Shown piece by piece: positions 1 through 11,994 of a stretch of DNA of 64,000 nt. Under the pieces are notes generated by a model that was given only the letters and a program-made list of their open reading frames with translations, did no database searches and was not told the DNA's origin. Positions within the stretch are counted from its first letter, which is position 1, and each line of letters begins with the position of its first letter. Where the stretch lies: assembly GCA_964036195.1 (NCBI GenBank), contig OZ038452.1:8488704-8552703 (forward strand), written 5' to 3'. The translations under genes were made by a program, and so were the position numbers. Origin of the DNA: Sphaerolaimus hirsutus (lineage: Eukaryota > Nematoda > Chromadorea > Monhysterida > Sphaerolaimidae).

Positions 1-2633
1 TTTCGCTTCACGTCGGACGCTGTGGGCGTGGCTGTGTCAGCGGGTTTGCCCGGCGGTGCGGTCCGGACAGGCTCAGCGGGCTTGGCGGGCTCGGCGGGCA
101 TGTCGGGCTCGGCATTCTCGGGTGGGTTCTGCTTATCCGCACACCACGGAACACGCTCGTTTGCACTCTGAAAAAATGAGAAATGTTGAAAGAATTTTGC
201 ATTAGAAAAAGCTGTAAAGTAGCGCATGCACACGCTAGTTTACTGCCACATGTAGGTAAACTGATAAAGCAGCTTTGAACGCATTTCAGTTCACTGAAAT
301 GGTTTATTCATTGACTGCAGTTGCCAGAGACATCACTGTATGAAACGCAAATGCGTTATAAGTTGAGGTATCAGTTTACAAAAATGTTGCGGTAAAGTAG
401 TGTGTGCATGACCATTAGTACAACAGAAGCTGGATTACAGGGAAGCTAACTAACACCAAAGAATGACACCGAAAATGAGGGAAAAAAGGTATAGATGGTG
501 CATGTACTTCAGCGATGTACATGCTTAATAATTAGTTGAAATCAGAATCCACCTTCCTTTCACCAAAACCGGGAAAGTGCACAGTTAATAGTCCTAGAAG
601 CTACAAAAAACTTGAAACGGTAAGTGCCACTTACAGTTAAACTTACACTGTCGAACAGCCTACCTGCCATTCAGAAAGTTATTCGAAAAAAGTTAACAGT
701 AAAATGGTAAACAGTGTCGGGCTAACGATATCCATCAGGCGACGCGGAAGCGAATCTGTGCGGTGGTAAATTGGAACGGGGCAAAACGGGCCCGGTGTCC
801 TCGTCGTGTGCCGAATCCAACCGTCGTCACCGGGACCCGAGTGAACCCAGCCCTGGCCCTCGTCCAAAACATCTGCACAAAGAGCACGTTACAATGAATG
901 TTTCGTTTCCATGTTAAACTGACAGTTAGAAAAGAGTACCGTCTTTGTACATGGCCGGCAACGGGGTAGTGCACGTGGGCATGGCCAACTCGTTCCGGAT
1001 TTCTTGCAGGGTCTGCGAAATAGGAGAAACATTTTGAGAAAATGTTTTGCAAAAGGAAATTAGCCATGTATAATTTTGTAAATACAAAATTATAAAATCA
1101 GAGCAGTTGAAGCCAGTTTCGATTCAGCCAATGTAATTCTCACTTTGTAAGAAACAATTAAAATTTTAAGACAGTGAAAAAGTGGGCATTTTGATCGCTG
1201 AAAAATATATATATGGCACACACTGAGACATTTTTGATTCCAAGAATATACACCTTTCTAAGAACCAATTAAAATTGTCAGCCAGTGAAACAGTGAGAAA
1301 TTTGATGGCTGAAAAATATATATATGGAACAGACAGAGACATTTTCGATTCCATCAATCTACACCTTTCTAAGAACCAATTAAAATTGTCAGCCAGTGAA
1401 ACAGTGAGAATTTTGATGGCTGAAAAATATATATATGGCACACACTGAGACATTTTTGATCCCAACTTCTGATGCATGAGGTGAACAATTTTAAAAAGAT
1501 GGGAAAAAGTGATTTTACAGAAGGATTTTGGTATAACAAAAATTTAAATATGGAACCCACTTAGACATTTTTTGATTCCAAACATACCTGCAGAATGTGC
1601 AAAATTTTCAAAACAGAAACATGGGGAAATTTTATTTCACATGAAAGATTTTGGTTATACACAAATATAAATATGGAAGCCACTTAGACACTTTTGATTC
1701 CAACGGAATATGCAGAAGGTGAAAAATTTTCAAAAGAGAAACATGTGAAAAATGGATCTCACATGAAACATTTTGGTTGAACAAAACTATATATGGAACC
1801 CTGTCAGACACTTTTTGATTTCATACATATACGCAGAGTTTGCCAAAACTTAGAAACGGAATTATGGGAAAAAGTCATTTTACATGACCGATTTTTGGTA
1901 TAACAAAAATATAAATATGAGCCCATTTCCCTACTTTTTTGATTAGTATACGTCTCCATATTTCACCAAAAAACAATCGTACTGAACTAACTTCGGCGGT
2001 GATTGTGCCCTTCACCTTCTGCACGCCACTGCTTTTCGGCTGACGATCAGTGCGCTTATCTGGCACGATCGGATCGCCATACTGAAATACGTAAGAGTAC
2101 ATGTATTGAAGAATTTACCAAACTGAACATTCTTATATTGAAACTAACGCATACTTAACATTTACATTTAACGAAAACAAAGTGCAAAAAGGATGAAAGT
2201 AAGGAAGTAAACTTACTTCATTCACAGGGGCAGTTCTGTACTCGCACGTCCTGTTGTGCTCCTCCCTCAAGCGCTTCTTTTCCGCAATCTTCCCGGGGCT
2301 TTCCGGCGGAATTGGTAGGCCGGCCTCCATCGCCAAGCGCTCTTCCTCATCCTGCAACACATTCAGAAACGTCTAAAACATGTCTCAAGAACACTGAAAG
2401 AATTCTTACTGAAAGTAAACTAACGTAAATACCGTGACACCGTGGCTTGTCACAAACGAAGAGCGCAAACTTTCGCTTTGGCTTCTCGGCTGCGGCAGCG
2501 TCTTGGCCAACTGTCGGCGTCGAAGGCTTGGCCTTCTCGGCTGTGGCAGTGTCTTGGCAAACTGTCGGCGTCGGGGACTGCAAACCCCCAACAACGACAG
2601 TTTTCACGGGCAATTCCTTGGCGGGCGGTACGA

Positions 2634-2680
<47 letters not shown>

Positions 2681-3974
2681 ATGGACACGGAAGCCGTAGT
2701 GCTTGCAGCGGGTGCAACCACTGCGGACGGCACAAGGGGACCACCGTACACGTTCGTGGCTGCCTCACGTGCCTGCCGTTGCAGCTCCTGCTGCAAAGTG
2801 ACAGTGTGTGTGTGATCAAACTATCAGTTTACATCTACATTTTACATAATGGGTAAAAGGTGCTACAGTATGTCTGTCACAGTGTGCAAAGTTACACTGT
2901 CATGGCAACATCAGTTTACATCTACTTTTTACATAAGTGGTGAAAACAGCAACAGTAGTTCACGTTGCGCAAACTTTCACAAAAGTGTACAGTGAGGTAA
3001 TGCCGGAAAGAGAACGTATTCAAATAAAGAAAAAATGACAAACCATTTTTTTCTCTTTCAATTGCAGCCTCTTCTGGTCTCTGCGCCGCTTCGCCCCGAT
3101 TCTGTCATTTTCCAACTTTCTCAGCCTTCTTTGCTCCTCCATCGACAATTTCTGCTGGCGCGCTCTTTCCTCCTCGCGCGCTTTTTCCTGCTCCTCCAAA
3201 CGGTCACCGTCAGCGGGGACTTCCGGCTCAGCCGGAGACTCCTGACTCGCGAACAAATCCTGAAAAGGAACATTGTGTACACTTTTGACACGGTGGAAAG
3301 AGAATTCCGCATAGTTGAAACAAATGAAATGTGAGTTTACCAAAAAGCACAGAAGTTTGCTAAATTAGAGCTGAATTTAGACAAATTTCAAATAAAGAAT
3401 AAACTGTGTGTGTAGAAAAAGTTCAGAAACCCGTACAAATATAAGTAGCAAACCTGCGACAAAACCCTGCTAAACGAATGTGCGAGGTGATCGTCGGGGA
3501 CAAGCACGCGCTGCGGCTCGGAAATGTCGCGCTGAGAACTCTGCGCGGCCTGCCCTCTGGTGCGCATGTTTGTGCCTCGGCCGCGCACGGGCGGTCCAGT
3601 CGGAACGGTCTGAAGTGGGGCAAATGATTTGTAAACATTGGTTGGCTTATCTTGCATTGTAAATATCGCGTTGGCTTGTAAACATTCGCAAATTGTAGAT
3701 AAATTGGCAGATGTCCAAAACACACTTGTACTCAAACAAAAATGATAACTAGAAAATGCATGAAAAGAAATGGTAAGATAACCAAAGAAATCGGATGAGT
3801 AACCTGTTCTGGGGGCTGGCTCTCAGTTTTCTGCTTTGGCGGCCGTCCACGTTTGTTTCCATTTTTGCCTTTGCCGCCATCCGAAGTCGTTTCCGCGGTC
3901 GCGGAAACGTTTTGCGATCGGCCGCGCGCCATACCGCTCAAAGTTCGGACCATTTTCGACGCGAAATCAATCAA
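1..3974 (-). CDS. AT-hook, low-complexity protein gene, 3' end beyond window
   Basis: Nine minus-strand exons join with consistent phases: 3974-3804, 3609-3454, 3259-3044, 2790-2425, 2351-2217, 2081-1992, 1012-940, 872-727 and 167 to beyond base 1, about 507 residues so far. All use GT donors and AG acceptors. Exon 1 carries an AT-hook-like KRGRPPK. Exon 2 has RG-rich sequence. Exon 3 is a highly charged Glu/Arg/Lys helix, probably coiled coil, with KRRR basic clusters. Exon 4 holds a (PA)n stretch coded by a GGGCGC hexamer array. The last visible exon is Pro/Ala/Glu-rich. I recognise no catalytic domain. The start, ATG at 3974 or 3950, lies 231 bp from the divergent transposase start. Harbinger elements usually carry a second DNA-binding protein, so this may be that partner, but no Myb/SANT fold is visible and a host nuclear gene is equally possible. 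Confidence 0.6.
221..415. repeat. Harbinger-like MITE in an intron of the AT-hook gene
   Basis: Imperfect inverted repeats beginning GCACACGCTAGTTTAC on the left and reading GTAAAGTAGTGTGTGC on the right enclose about 160 bp with the internal motif CAGCTTTGAACGCATTTCAG. Ends and internal motif match the copies at 22.7 and 27.6 kb, and the ends match the right end of the transposase-bearing Harbinger element at 9956. Confidence 0.6.
1148..1945. repeat. Tandem array of ~115-120-bp units (intronic)
   Basis: Three units about 114 bp apart share AACCAATTAAAATTGTCAGC and GCTGAAAAATATATATATGG. About four more diverged units of roughly 120 bp follow, each with TTTTGGTATAACAAAA-like and GACATTTTTGATTCC-like segments. 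The array fills the 980-bp intron between the 2081-1992 and 1012-940 exons. It shows no coding potential. Confidence 0.75.
2634..2681. repeat. GGGCGC hexamer microsatellite inside coding exon 4
   Basis: About eight in-frame copies of a GC-only hexamer encode alternating Pro-Ala on the minus strand. Because the period is 6, length changes keep the frame, so this should be a length-polymorphic linker. Confidence 0.85.
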
Positions 3975-4205
3975 ACGGTCTATTGTTCACTTTTCCACAA
4001 AATTTTCGCTTTTTATTTCTTATCTGTGAAAGATATGGATTTGTGACAAAAAAAAGTGACACGTCGTGATACAATTTTATGTTATTCATGGTTACTTTTT
4101 TGAATTACATGTTTCATTTCTGGCTACATGCCAGAAATGTCTGGCATATGGCCAGAAATCTGAAATATCGATTTACAAAAACTGTCCCCAAAAAAACGTT
4201 TCAAA
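3975..4205. promoter_or_regulatory. Divergent promoter with clustered TGGC/GCCA palindromes
   Basis: This 231-bp gap separates the start codons of two divergent genes and so must hold both promoters or 5' UTRs. At about 4118-4160 four half-sites form overlapping palindromes: CTGGCTACATGCCAG, ATGCCAGAAATGTCTGGCAT and CTGGCATATGGCCAG. Such symmetric half-sites often bind dimeric proteins; binding by the transposase or its partner is inference. Confidence 0.4.
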
Positions 4206-7200
4206 ATGGCGCACGATGAATCCGTTTTGGGACAAATGCAAAGAATGAACGAAGCGCTAGAGCGGAATTTGGATGGAACTGCGCCACTAACGCACAATCA
4301 GAAGAGACAAATTTTAGCCGCTTTTTTGGCAGTCGGGAACACGTTGTTTTCGTATGATGTGGACAACGACGACGAAGAACAAGAGCAGGAACAGCAGAAT
4401 GCCGCGCAAGAACAGGGTGATCAGGGCAGGAAAAAGTACATGACACCGTATTTACTAGAAAGGGCGCGCTCCAGGGGCAATTACTGGCGAGCTGTTATTG
4501 CCTGCAAGAACACCGATCCAGCATGGTTTTACAAACTGTGCAGGGTTCGTTGTTTCACAATTTCTGTTATTTACGTAAAATATACAGACGTATATAACAT
4601 CACTTACTGTGTTGTGACATTTTCATGTTATTGTTTACAACAACATTGCAATCGAACAGTAAACTGATATGTATGAATGAACGCAGTTTACCGATAACGT
4701 TCACAATGATTACAAATTAATTACAGCTGTGGCCAACTGAATTCGAACAGCTGCACGCGATGCTTACAGCTGTCGACCCTGAAACTGGTGAACAGTACCT
4801 GAGAACACGAGATGAAAGAAGACACATCGCTGTAGTGACAACAGAAATGCGACTGTTTTACTTTCTGTATACATGCGCAAATGGCCGGGAAGTTGAAGAT
4901 TGTGCCGGCCAGTCACAGGTGATACCATTTTTCATGCTTTTAGATTGCTTTATAGTTCATTGTATTTTGGAAAAACATTTACAGATTTCCGGCGCTACGA
5001 TTAGAACGATTATTGACGAAGTGTCCACCGGAATAGTGAAAGTTTTGAAGGACCACTTGAAACCTATGGGGAGTGATTTAGGGCAAATGAAAGATTTCGC
5101 GCAGCAATACTGGAAACTGTGGCAGATGCCGAACTGTGTGGGGAGTCTGGATGGCAAACACATCCGTATTCGCAAACCCGCTGGTAAGTACATATCATTT
5201 TACGCATTCTACTTTTGCCCTCATGTGTGTTGTTTCCAGTAAACATAAACATGGTGAGTCGTATGCAACGTCACGGTAAACTAAGCGTCGCATTTGCGAC
5301 GCTTGCGACGCTTGCGACGCGTGCGTCGCCTTCAATCATAAATAGTCGCCAGTTTACCAAGGTTGCAAATTTTTTTGTGAAAACGTCGCTTTTCGTCGCA
5401 TTTTGCGTCGCAAACGTCGCAAAATCGTCGCTTTTGCTTGAGTTTAACCGCAACCCCCACCGATTTGAAAGTAACTTCATTTGGGTCATGGGAATGTTGT
5501 GCAAATGATTTTTGGATGTACTTGTAGAGAAAAAAATTGCGCTTCTTCTGACGTACCTGGCTTCTCATAAAAGTGATCCAAAAAAAAGTTATGATTTTTT
5601 TTAAAAAAGGGCCAAATTGCGCGACGAAATGGCGACGGTCTGGCGACGGTCTGGCGACTGTAGAAAAATGACTAAATTCACAGTGATGGGAAACTGTGCA
5701 GTGAGGTGGAAATGTTTACAGTTACAAAAGTAAATGAAAAACGCCTTGCAGAGGGTGGAACGAGATACTGGTGCTACAAGGGCTTCTCGTCGATTATACT
5801 GTTCATCAGCGCCAGCGCGGATTTGAAAATTCAGTACGTGGACATCGGTATGCCGGGGCAGGCTGACCGTGAAAGTATACCCCGTGTTATACATACGTGG
5901 TATACCGCCACGCGAACAGCATTTTTTATAACGCGCACCAGTATTTATTTGCGCGGTTTTGTTTATACTCCAACACGGCACTACGGGTTAAGCAGGCGCG
6001 CGTGTAATAGGGGTCAATCGTTTAGCGCGGTACTTTTTTTCACTAACACGCATCATTTGGAATAAATCGGGTTAGATCATTTGTCATACCCCGAAGTAAA
6101 TATTTTTTGCGGGTTAGAGCGTGTGATAACTAACTATGGCAGAAAAAGTTAAAGTTAAAAGTTAAATCTCCAAAATGTGGTAATGTAAATATATACACAT
6201 AAATGTATCAATAAGTGCCAGCACTAACGATTGCAAAAAAAAGATTCGAAAATTTCGAAAATATTTTCAAATTTTTGAATTTTTCCATTATTTTTATTTC
6301 ACCCCTGGAAAAAACACTTAAAAATCGATTTATTTTTAAAAAATTCAAAAATTTGAAAATAGTTTTCAAATTTTTCAGGGAATTCAAGGCGACAAACCCC
6401 ATGCCACCTGCGGCGCGGCACCCGGTGACCGCCCGCGCCACCGCGCCCTATCAGCCATGCTCTGCATGCTATTGGACGACATGTTGCTGCCGACCAAGGA
6501 GGGGGGTCCGCCGCGCAGCCGATCAGATCGGCTGGCGGTGGAGGGAAATGAATGGTCGAGAAACGGCCCTGCAGCCGCGTCGCTGCGTCTACGCTGCGTG
6601 CCGCAGACATCTGGCATCATGCCAGCGACCCATCGCCGGGTAAAATTTTCCACCTAATTATAGGCAGAATGCAAAAATGCGCCAGGCGAAACCTACAAAA
6701 AATGCCCTAGCGCGCCGGCCCACCAAAGTTTCCAAAAATGAGTGAAAATATTTGAGTTTGTAGGTTTTTTAATACAAAATGGCCGACTTATGGAAAAGCG
6801 ACAAGCGTACACAAATAAATGCGCAAAAAGTGGAGAAAATGAAACGACACCTAAATAATAGGGCATGAAACAATGTCCTAAATTGTCGCTCGTGCGCCCA
6901 GGCCCACCAGCCCGCAGGCCGCCGCCGCCGCGCCACCCCGCGCAGAAAAAACTTCAAAAAAATAGGTGACGACTGCCAAGGTGGTGCCGCGGCGCACTTT
7001 TTATAGGTGGCGCCGATCCCAAATTGCACAACATCTGTTGGCAATTTGGGCTCTAGTCATGGGAAAAACATTCCCAAAAGATTGCGATCACTTTGATGTG
7101 ATGCAATCTGTGCACAGGCTCAGCTGCGAGCCTGTTGCACAACAAAGTGATCGCTGTGGCCGATCAAAATAATCGGCCAGGCGCGCCGAGTTGATCGGCT

Positions 7201-9098
7201 AAGCTGCGCTGTTTGGGCCTAATCTGGCCGAGCGAATGCGCCATGGGAAACAATGGCACCCCAATGAAAGGCCCATGCCGCACCACTGCCCCGGAAATTT
7301 GCTAATGGGCAGGCGGCGGCGGCAAAGTGACATGTGCTGGCAGAAAATTTTTTAATTGGGGCCACATACGACAGTATGGAAACCTACCATAACCCATCTG
7401 AATAATGAACAAATTATACAGTTTTTTTCCATGATAATATTTTGTTTTTAATTTGGAATAATTAATTGTGAAATTTATGACAAGATTTTATTCATTTAAT
7501 TACGGTAGGATTCTGCACATACTTTGCGATTTTCGCCACGTTAATCCTGTCCCTATTTGATCTCTATTTTTGCCAATTGATCCCAGCTCAAAAGTTGACC
7601 ACAAACCCGCCCCCCACTTATGTAACATCAAACATGCGGATCCCCTTATGTCACAAAGAAATGCCATGTGCCCTGATTTTTGACTCAAAACAAAGAGATA
7701 ATCTCATGAGAAAACACTTTTTTGATCCTAAATATTGGACAACAGATGGAAATCTTTGTCCAATCTCAAGTGCCGCGTGCACCGCGGACCCCTATAAATA
7801 CCAATCCCGTTTTTTTGGAAATCATCGATCAGTTGGCATTCTGATTTCGGCAGAACCACATTTTGGTGTGCCAAGTAAGGAAATGAGTGGTCACAGCAGA
7901 GCCGCATTTTGGCGCGCTTTTTTGTTGCAAAATTTTTTTACGTGGTATTCAACCTCGGTATAACACGTTTTCTGCTTTTTACAAATAATTGGATGGGGTG
8001 TACGTTTTTCTGTAACGCGCATGTCTTCTAATAATGGGGTATACAAATACGTATAACCCGCCCTGTTGCGTGTTATTGATACATCAATTGTCTGCGCACG
8101 CGCTCATCTGCGCGTTAGACGGGTAAGATATCGATTTCTAGGTGACCTCTTTTTACGTAATAAACAAAAGGACGTGTTAGCACGGGGTACATATGGAATA
8201 ATTAGCGTGTTACGTGGTATACCAAAAAACCCTAAATCTCGCGGACAGCCTGTGCCGGGGTCACAAGCAGATGGTGCTGTGCTGATCACGTCTGATTTCG
8301 GGCAGGATTTGATGTGAGTTTACATCCTTTTTGACATGTTCCAATGAGGTGCTATACATTTACACATGATAAAAGTGATACATTTACACAGACATGGCAG
8401 AATGCTTATGGCGCCACCGTGCTTGCTGCCCGGTGCAGATGCCAACGAACCTGCAAATACCATTCCGAGTTATTTTGTGGGTGATCAAGCGTTCGCGTTG
8501 CGCAAGTGGTGTATGGTGCCATATGCGCTGCATGCAGATGACAGCCAGCGACACTTCAACTATCGGTGTGTTTGAATATTGTGAAAGAAGCGTTGTTTGG
8601 TAAAACTGAAATCTAAATTTGACTGCAACTACTGCAGCTTATCCCGAGCTAGGCGCACTGTCGAATGCGTCTTTGGTATTTTGGCTGGCAGATGGCGCAT
8701 ACTGATGACCTGTATCGCGATGGAACCGCCACGCGTACAAAGACTGGTTATGGCCTGTTGCCACCTGCACAATTGGCTGCGTGATATCCGTGGGGAAAGT
8801 GCTGCCAACCAATTTGATGAAAATGGCGATGAAAAACCACAAGATGACCCGAACGACACTGTTGAGCGAAATGTAAGTTTACCTTGCATATTCACTGTTA
8901 CAATTCAACATCACATAAATTCATTCCCATACACAGCTGCAGTGGCGACCAGTGTACGACAACATGGATACGATCGATAACGTGCCAATCCGAAGGGACG
9001 TTGACGAAAGAGATGCGCGCCCCATCAGGGATGCAATCAAGGAGTGGATGATGACGGACGCCGGTCGTGTTCCGTGGGTGAATCCCGCTGACTGCTGA
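4206..9098 (+). CDS. PIF/Harbinger transposase (DDE_Tnp_4), interrupted by a hAT insertion
   Basis: Exons are 4206-4544, 4727-4918, 4985-5183, 5752-5858 continued at 8261-8313, 8392-8565, 8638-8872 and 8937-9098. They encode 486 residues if the insertion is ignored. The PIF/Harbinger DDE fold is clear: first Asp in SLDGKHIRI, then YKGFSSIILF, second Asp in FVGDQAF, and Glu in RRTVECVFGILAGRWRI. The N-terminal 150 residues include an acidic Glu/Gln-rich stretch and a tryptophan-containing region that may bind DNA. Intron phases all agree, and the flanking codons meet exactly once the 5859-8252 element and one duplicated 8-mer are removed. No other stop or frameshift is seen, so the transposase was intact when interrupted. 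As it stands the gene should not make full-length protein unless the insertion is spliced out. Role: nuclear DNA cut-and-paste transposase. Confidence 0.9.
5859..8252. mobile_element. hAT-like non-autonomous element inside the Harbinger transposase
   Basis: The 2394-bp insertion begins CAGGCTGACCGTGA and ends with the complement of CAGGCTGTCCGCGA. It is flanked by the direct 8-bp repeat TGCCGGGG (5851-5858 and 8253-8260). An 8-bp duplication and CAG ends fit the hAT superfamily. Subterminal zones repeat motifs such as CGTGTTA and GTGGTATACC, typical of transposase binding. Inside are a TTCGAAAATTT foldback at about 6225-6395, related to the TAACGATGGC family, GC-rich non-coding stretches and one 128-codon open frame (7577-7963) that I do not recognise. 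No hAT dimerisation or DDE domain is visible, so it depends on a transposase made elsewhere. Confidence 0.85.
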
Positions 9099-9892
9099 AT
9101 TTGCAACTACGTTGAATATAAAAATCAAACTGAAATATTTCCGTTGCAGTGGCAGTTAGCATTAAAGTGGCACTGGAATGGTAAACTGATGTAACAAATA
9201 CAAAAAATTCATTTTCATGCTATCTGCTACAGCTACACTTCATTTTTCGATTGCAACCGGTTATAATGGTTGTTATGTAGTACACTGTCGTTGAATGGAC
9301 AATTTTCATTCACTATTCGATTTTTGGCTGATTTTTTCTTTTTTAATTGTGATTAAATCATAATTCGCAAAGTCTTTCGTTTCACGCCGCGAAAAATTGT
9401 GTGATGTGTGCAGCTAATGTTCCTCTTTCATGTGTGATTTTTTTTTCCGGATTCGGGCTTTCCGTTCACGTGCTAGTGATTTATTTGCGTTTAATTGAAA
9501 TAAAATCATAAAAAATCGAAAGTTTATATTTCATGTCCGCTGTGTACACCAATCGATAGCGCAAAGAAAACTGATAATTTAGAACGTTTCAATAAACGAA
9601 AAAACGTAACAGGTGATTTTATAAAAATTTATTTCCACAAAAAAATGATAAATTCAATAAAAAATCCAATGTTGCACTTAAAAATATTTTCAAAATTTTG
9701 ACAACATCTACACAACGTACTGTACACGATGACGCAAAAAAATTGCATAAACAATGCTCCGTTCTTCCACAATTAAAGAAATTAGAAATTAATGTTTACA
9801 GCGTAAATTCACATCACAGGCAAACTTGAAAAAAATAAAGATGGCGGCCTAAACTCCGCCCACTTTTACTATGCGTGAATTTAGCCGGTAAA

Positions 9893-9956
9893 CTAAAAAA
9901 TGGAGTTTACCGCCAGTAAACTGAAAACGCCAGTAAACTAGTGTGCGTGGGGCCAA
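9893..9956. repeat. Right terminal inverted repeat of the Harbinger element
   Basis: The transposase stop at 9098 is followed by about 790 bp of AT-rich non-coding DNA ending in repeated AGTTTACYGGCG-type units and the terminus read inward as TTGGCCCCACGCACACTAG. The same end is found on MITEs at 221, 22686, 27553 and 56953. The matching left end is not in the window, unless it has decayed, so the element may begin left of base 1. Confidence 0.6.
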
Positions 9957-10514
9957 TATGTCGAAAATAAGGAATTGAAACCAAAATAACTCTAGAACGC
10001 CATGAGCTACAAGAAAACCGTATACATCGTTGGAAAGCCCGTGTCAGATAGTACCTTGACACCAATTTTCAGATCGATTGGTTGAGTTAGAAAAAAGTTA
10101 TTCAAGATTTTATTTCTGTGGTGGCATTCTTGTTGTTGTTGTTGTTGTTGCCCGTGATACTTAAAAGTGCAATAACTTCTTTGCAACTCAACCGATTTTG
10201 ATGTGTAATGGCTCACATGAAAGAGCATATGATGCCATTTGTTATTTGAAAAATATTTGTTCACAAGCTCCGCCCACTTTAGGACTGTAGCCATTTGAAA
10301 TTTTTAAACCTGAATAAATTTAAAATTTGAATACAAACCTGGCAATAAAAAAAATTTGTTGATGTGTGCAGTGGCAAGAGCTTTCAAATGAGCCCTTTTT
10401 TGTCAATTTTGGTTGACATTTAGAAAAGTTATTTAAGTTTGCGTGTTTTGCGTAATTTGCGCAATACAGACTGTTGGTAGAATAAAAGCATGTGAATTTG
10501 AGGACTCTTATCAT

Positions 10515-11237
10515 ATTTTTATTTTATTAATTATTATCATTATTTTCATTTTTATATTTTTTAATTTAATTTAATTTTTAAATTATTTTTTATTTAAATT
10601 TTTTTATCATGTTATTTTATTATTATATTTCATTTATATTTGAATAAATTTTTATTTTTGTTGCTTATACTTTTATGTTTATACTTTTATTTGTATACAT
10701 TTTATTTTATCAATTTTTATATTTTAGTTAAATTATTTTTTCAACTTTTTCATTGTATTTTTTATCAATTTTATTATTTGTATTTTATTATTCTATCTAT
10801 TTCATTTATTATTTTTTAAATGTTCATTTTTTATTACAATTTTTTTATGTTCTTTTGTCATATTTAGTATTAATCTTATTTTTATCATTTATTATTTTTG
10901 AATATTTGATTTTTTATTCTGTTTATTTATATTTGTATTTTAACTTTTAATTTTATTTTGTAAGTTTTAGTATTTAAATTTCATTTTTTATGTAAAATTG
11001 AATTATTGTTAAAAAGTTATTCTTCTCGTTTTTTTAAATATTTGTATTTAACTTTAAACTTTCGCTAAGTTTTTTTCATATAATTGCTTGTTTTGTTTTA
11101 CATTTTTTATAATTTAAATTTTATTTATTTTTTTAAATTTTTTTAGATGATTTTTATAATTGTATTTCTATTAAAAAATTCTTAATCAATTTTATTCATT
11201 TTTATTCATTTTTATTTTTTGTTGATTTTCAATGTTA
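10515..11237. repeat. Extreme AT-rich low-complexity tract
   Basis: About 720 bp of T-rich sequence built from TTTTATTT, TTTATTATT and similar words, ending directly at the assembly gap. It has no coding potential, and the gap probably exists because this tract could not be assembled through. Confidence 0.8.
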
Positions 11238-11437
11238 NNNNNNNNNNNNNNNNNNNNNNNNNNNNNNNNNNNNNNNNNNNNNNNNNNNNNNNNNNNNNNN
11301 NNNNNNNNNNNNNNNNNNNNNNNNNNNNNNNNNNNNNNNNNNNNNNNNNNNNNNNNNNNNNNNNNNNNNNNNNNNNNNNNNNNNNNNNNNNNNNNNNNNN
11401 NNNNNNNNNNNNNNNNNNNNNNNNNNNNNNNNNNNNN
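11238..11437. other. Assembly gap of exactly 200 N
   Basis: The run of N is exactly 200 long, a conventional placeholder for a gap of unknown size. The order of the two flanks is supported only by the inverted-arm structure around it. Confidence 0.99.
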
Positions 11438-11990
11438 GAATTTTTTTCCTTTTTGTCTCAGATAGTTGAAGGGTGTGAAACTTTTTTTGCATGGATGTGT
11501 ACGTCTAACACTGTAATCTGCCTTGAAAACTATTGAATAAATAAATGTCTGGGTTCCATGTGAGACATTTCTCACAATGCAGATGTAATGATATATTGCT
11601 TTTGTGCATTTAACAGTCAATACATGTAACTCTTGTGATGTAATACAAATAGTTTCCTTATTCAGGTGGGATATGTAACCACAGTAAAGTGTGTTATCAG
11701 TGAAGTGTATGCCATTTTCTAAGCAATGATACATTTCTTTTGTGCATCCAATATATATTAATGTCCATTTGAGGGATGCACTTCATGTCCATTTGAGAGA
11801 CACACTTCATGTCTATTTGCTGTGGAGGCAGCGTCCACTTTTTGTTTGGCTTTAGCCATTTTTTTACTGATATACTTCTTTTGTGTGGCCAGTGGCCCAG
11901 GCTTCCCCGAATGACACCCAGTAGGTGTCTTGCTGAACAATATATATATATGCTGGCGAGTAGATGGTGCCACTCCACAAAAATGGTGCC
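11438..11990. other. Non-coding stretch between gap and satellite
   Basis: No gene is supported here. Open frames reading into the gap are artefacts. The segment holds short repeats such as CATTTGAGRGAYRCACTTCATGTC near 11760-11815 and an ATATATATA tract at 11940. Confidence 0.5.
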
Positions 11991-11994
11991 ATTT

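Noticed and set aside
2434..2856. Plus-strand frames of 85-140 codons with Gly-Arg repeats
   Set aside because: Shadows of minus-strand exon 4. The GGGCGC array keeps several frames open, but phases and splice sites support only the minus strand.
7577..7963. 128-codon frame as a hAT transposase remnant
   Set aside because: No DDE or hAT dimerisation motif, and the opposite strand is equally open. More likely chance inside a non-autonomous element.
11192..11734. Open frames of 77-180 codons spanning the N run
   Set aside because: They exist only because N codons are read as open. The flanking residues show no domain.
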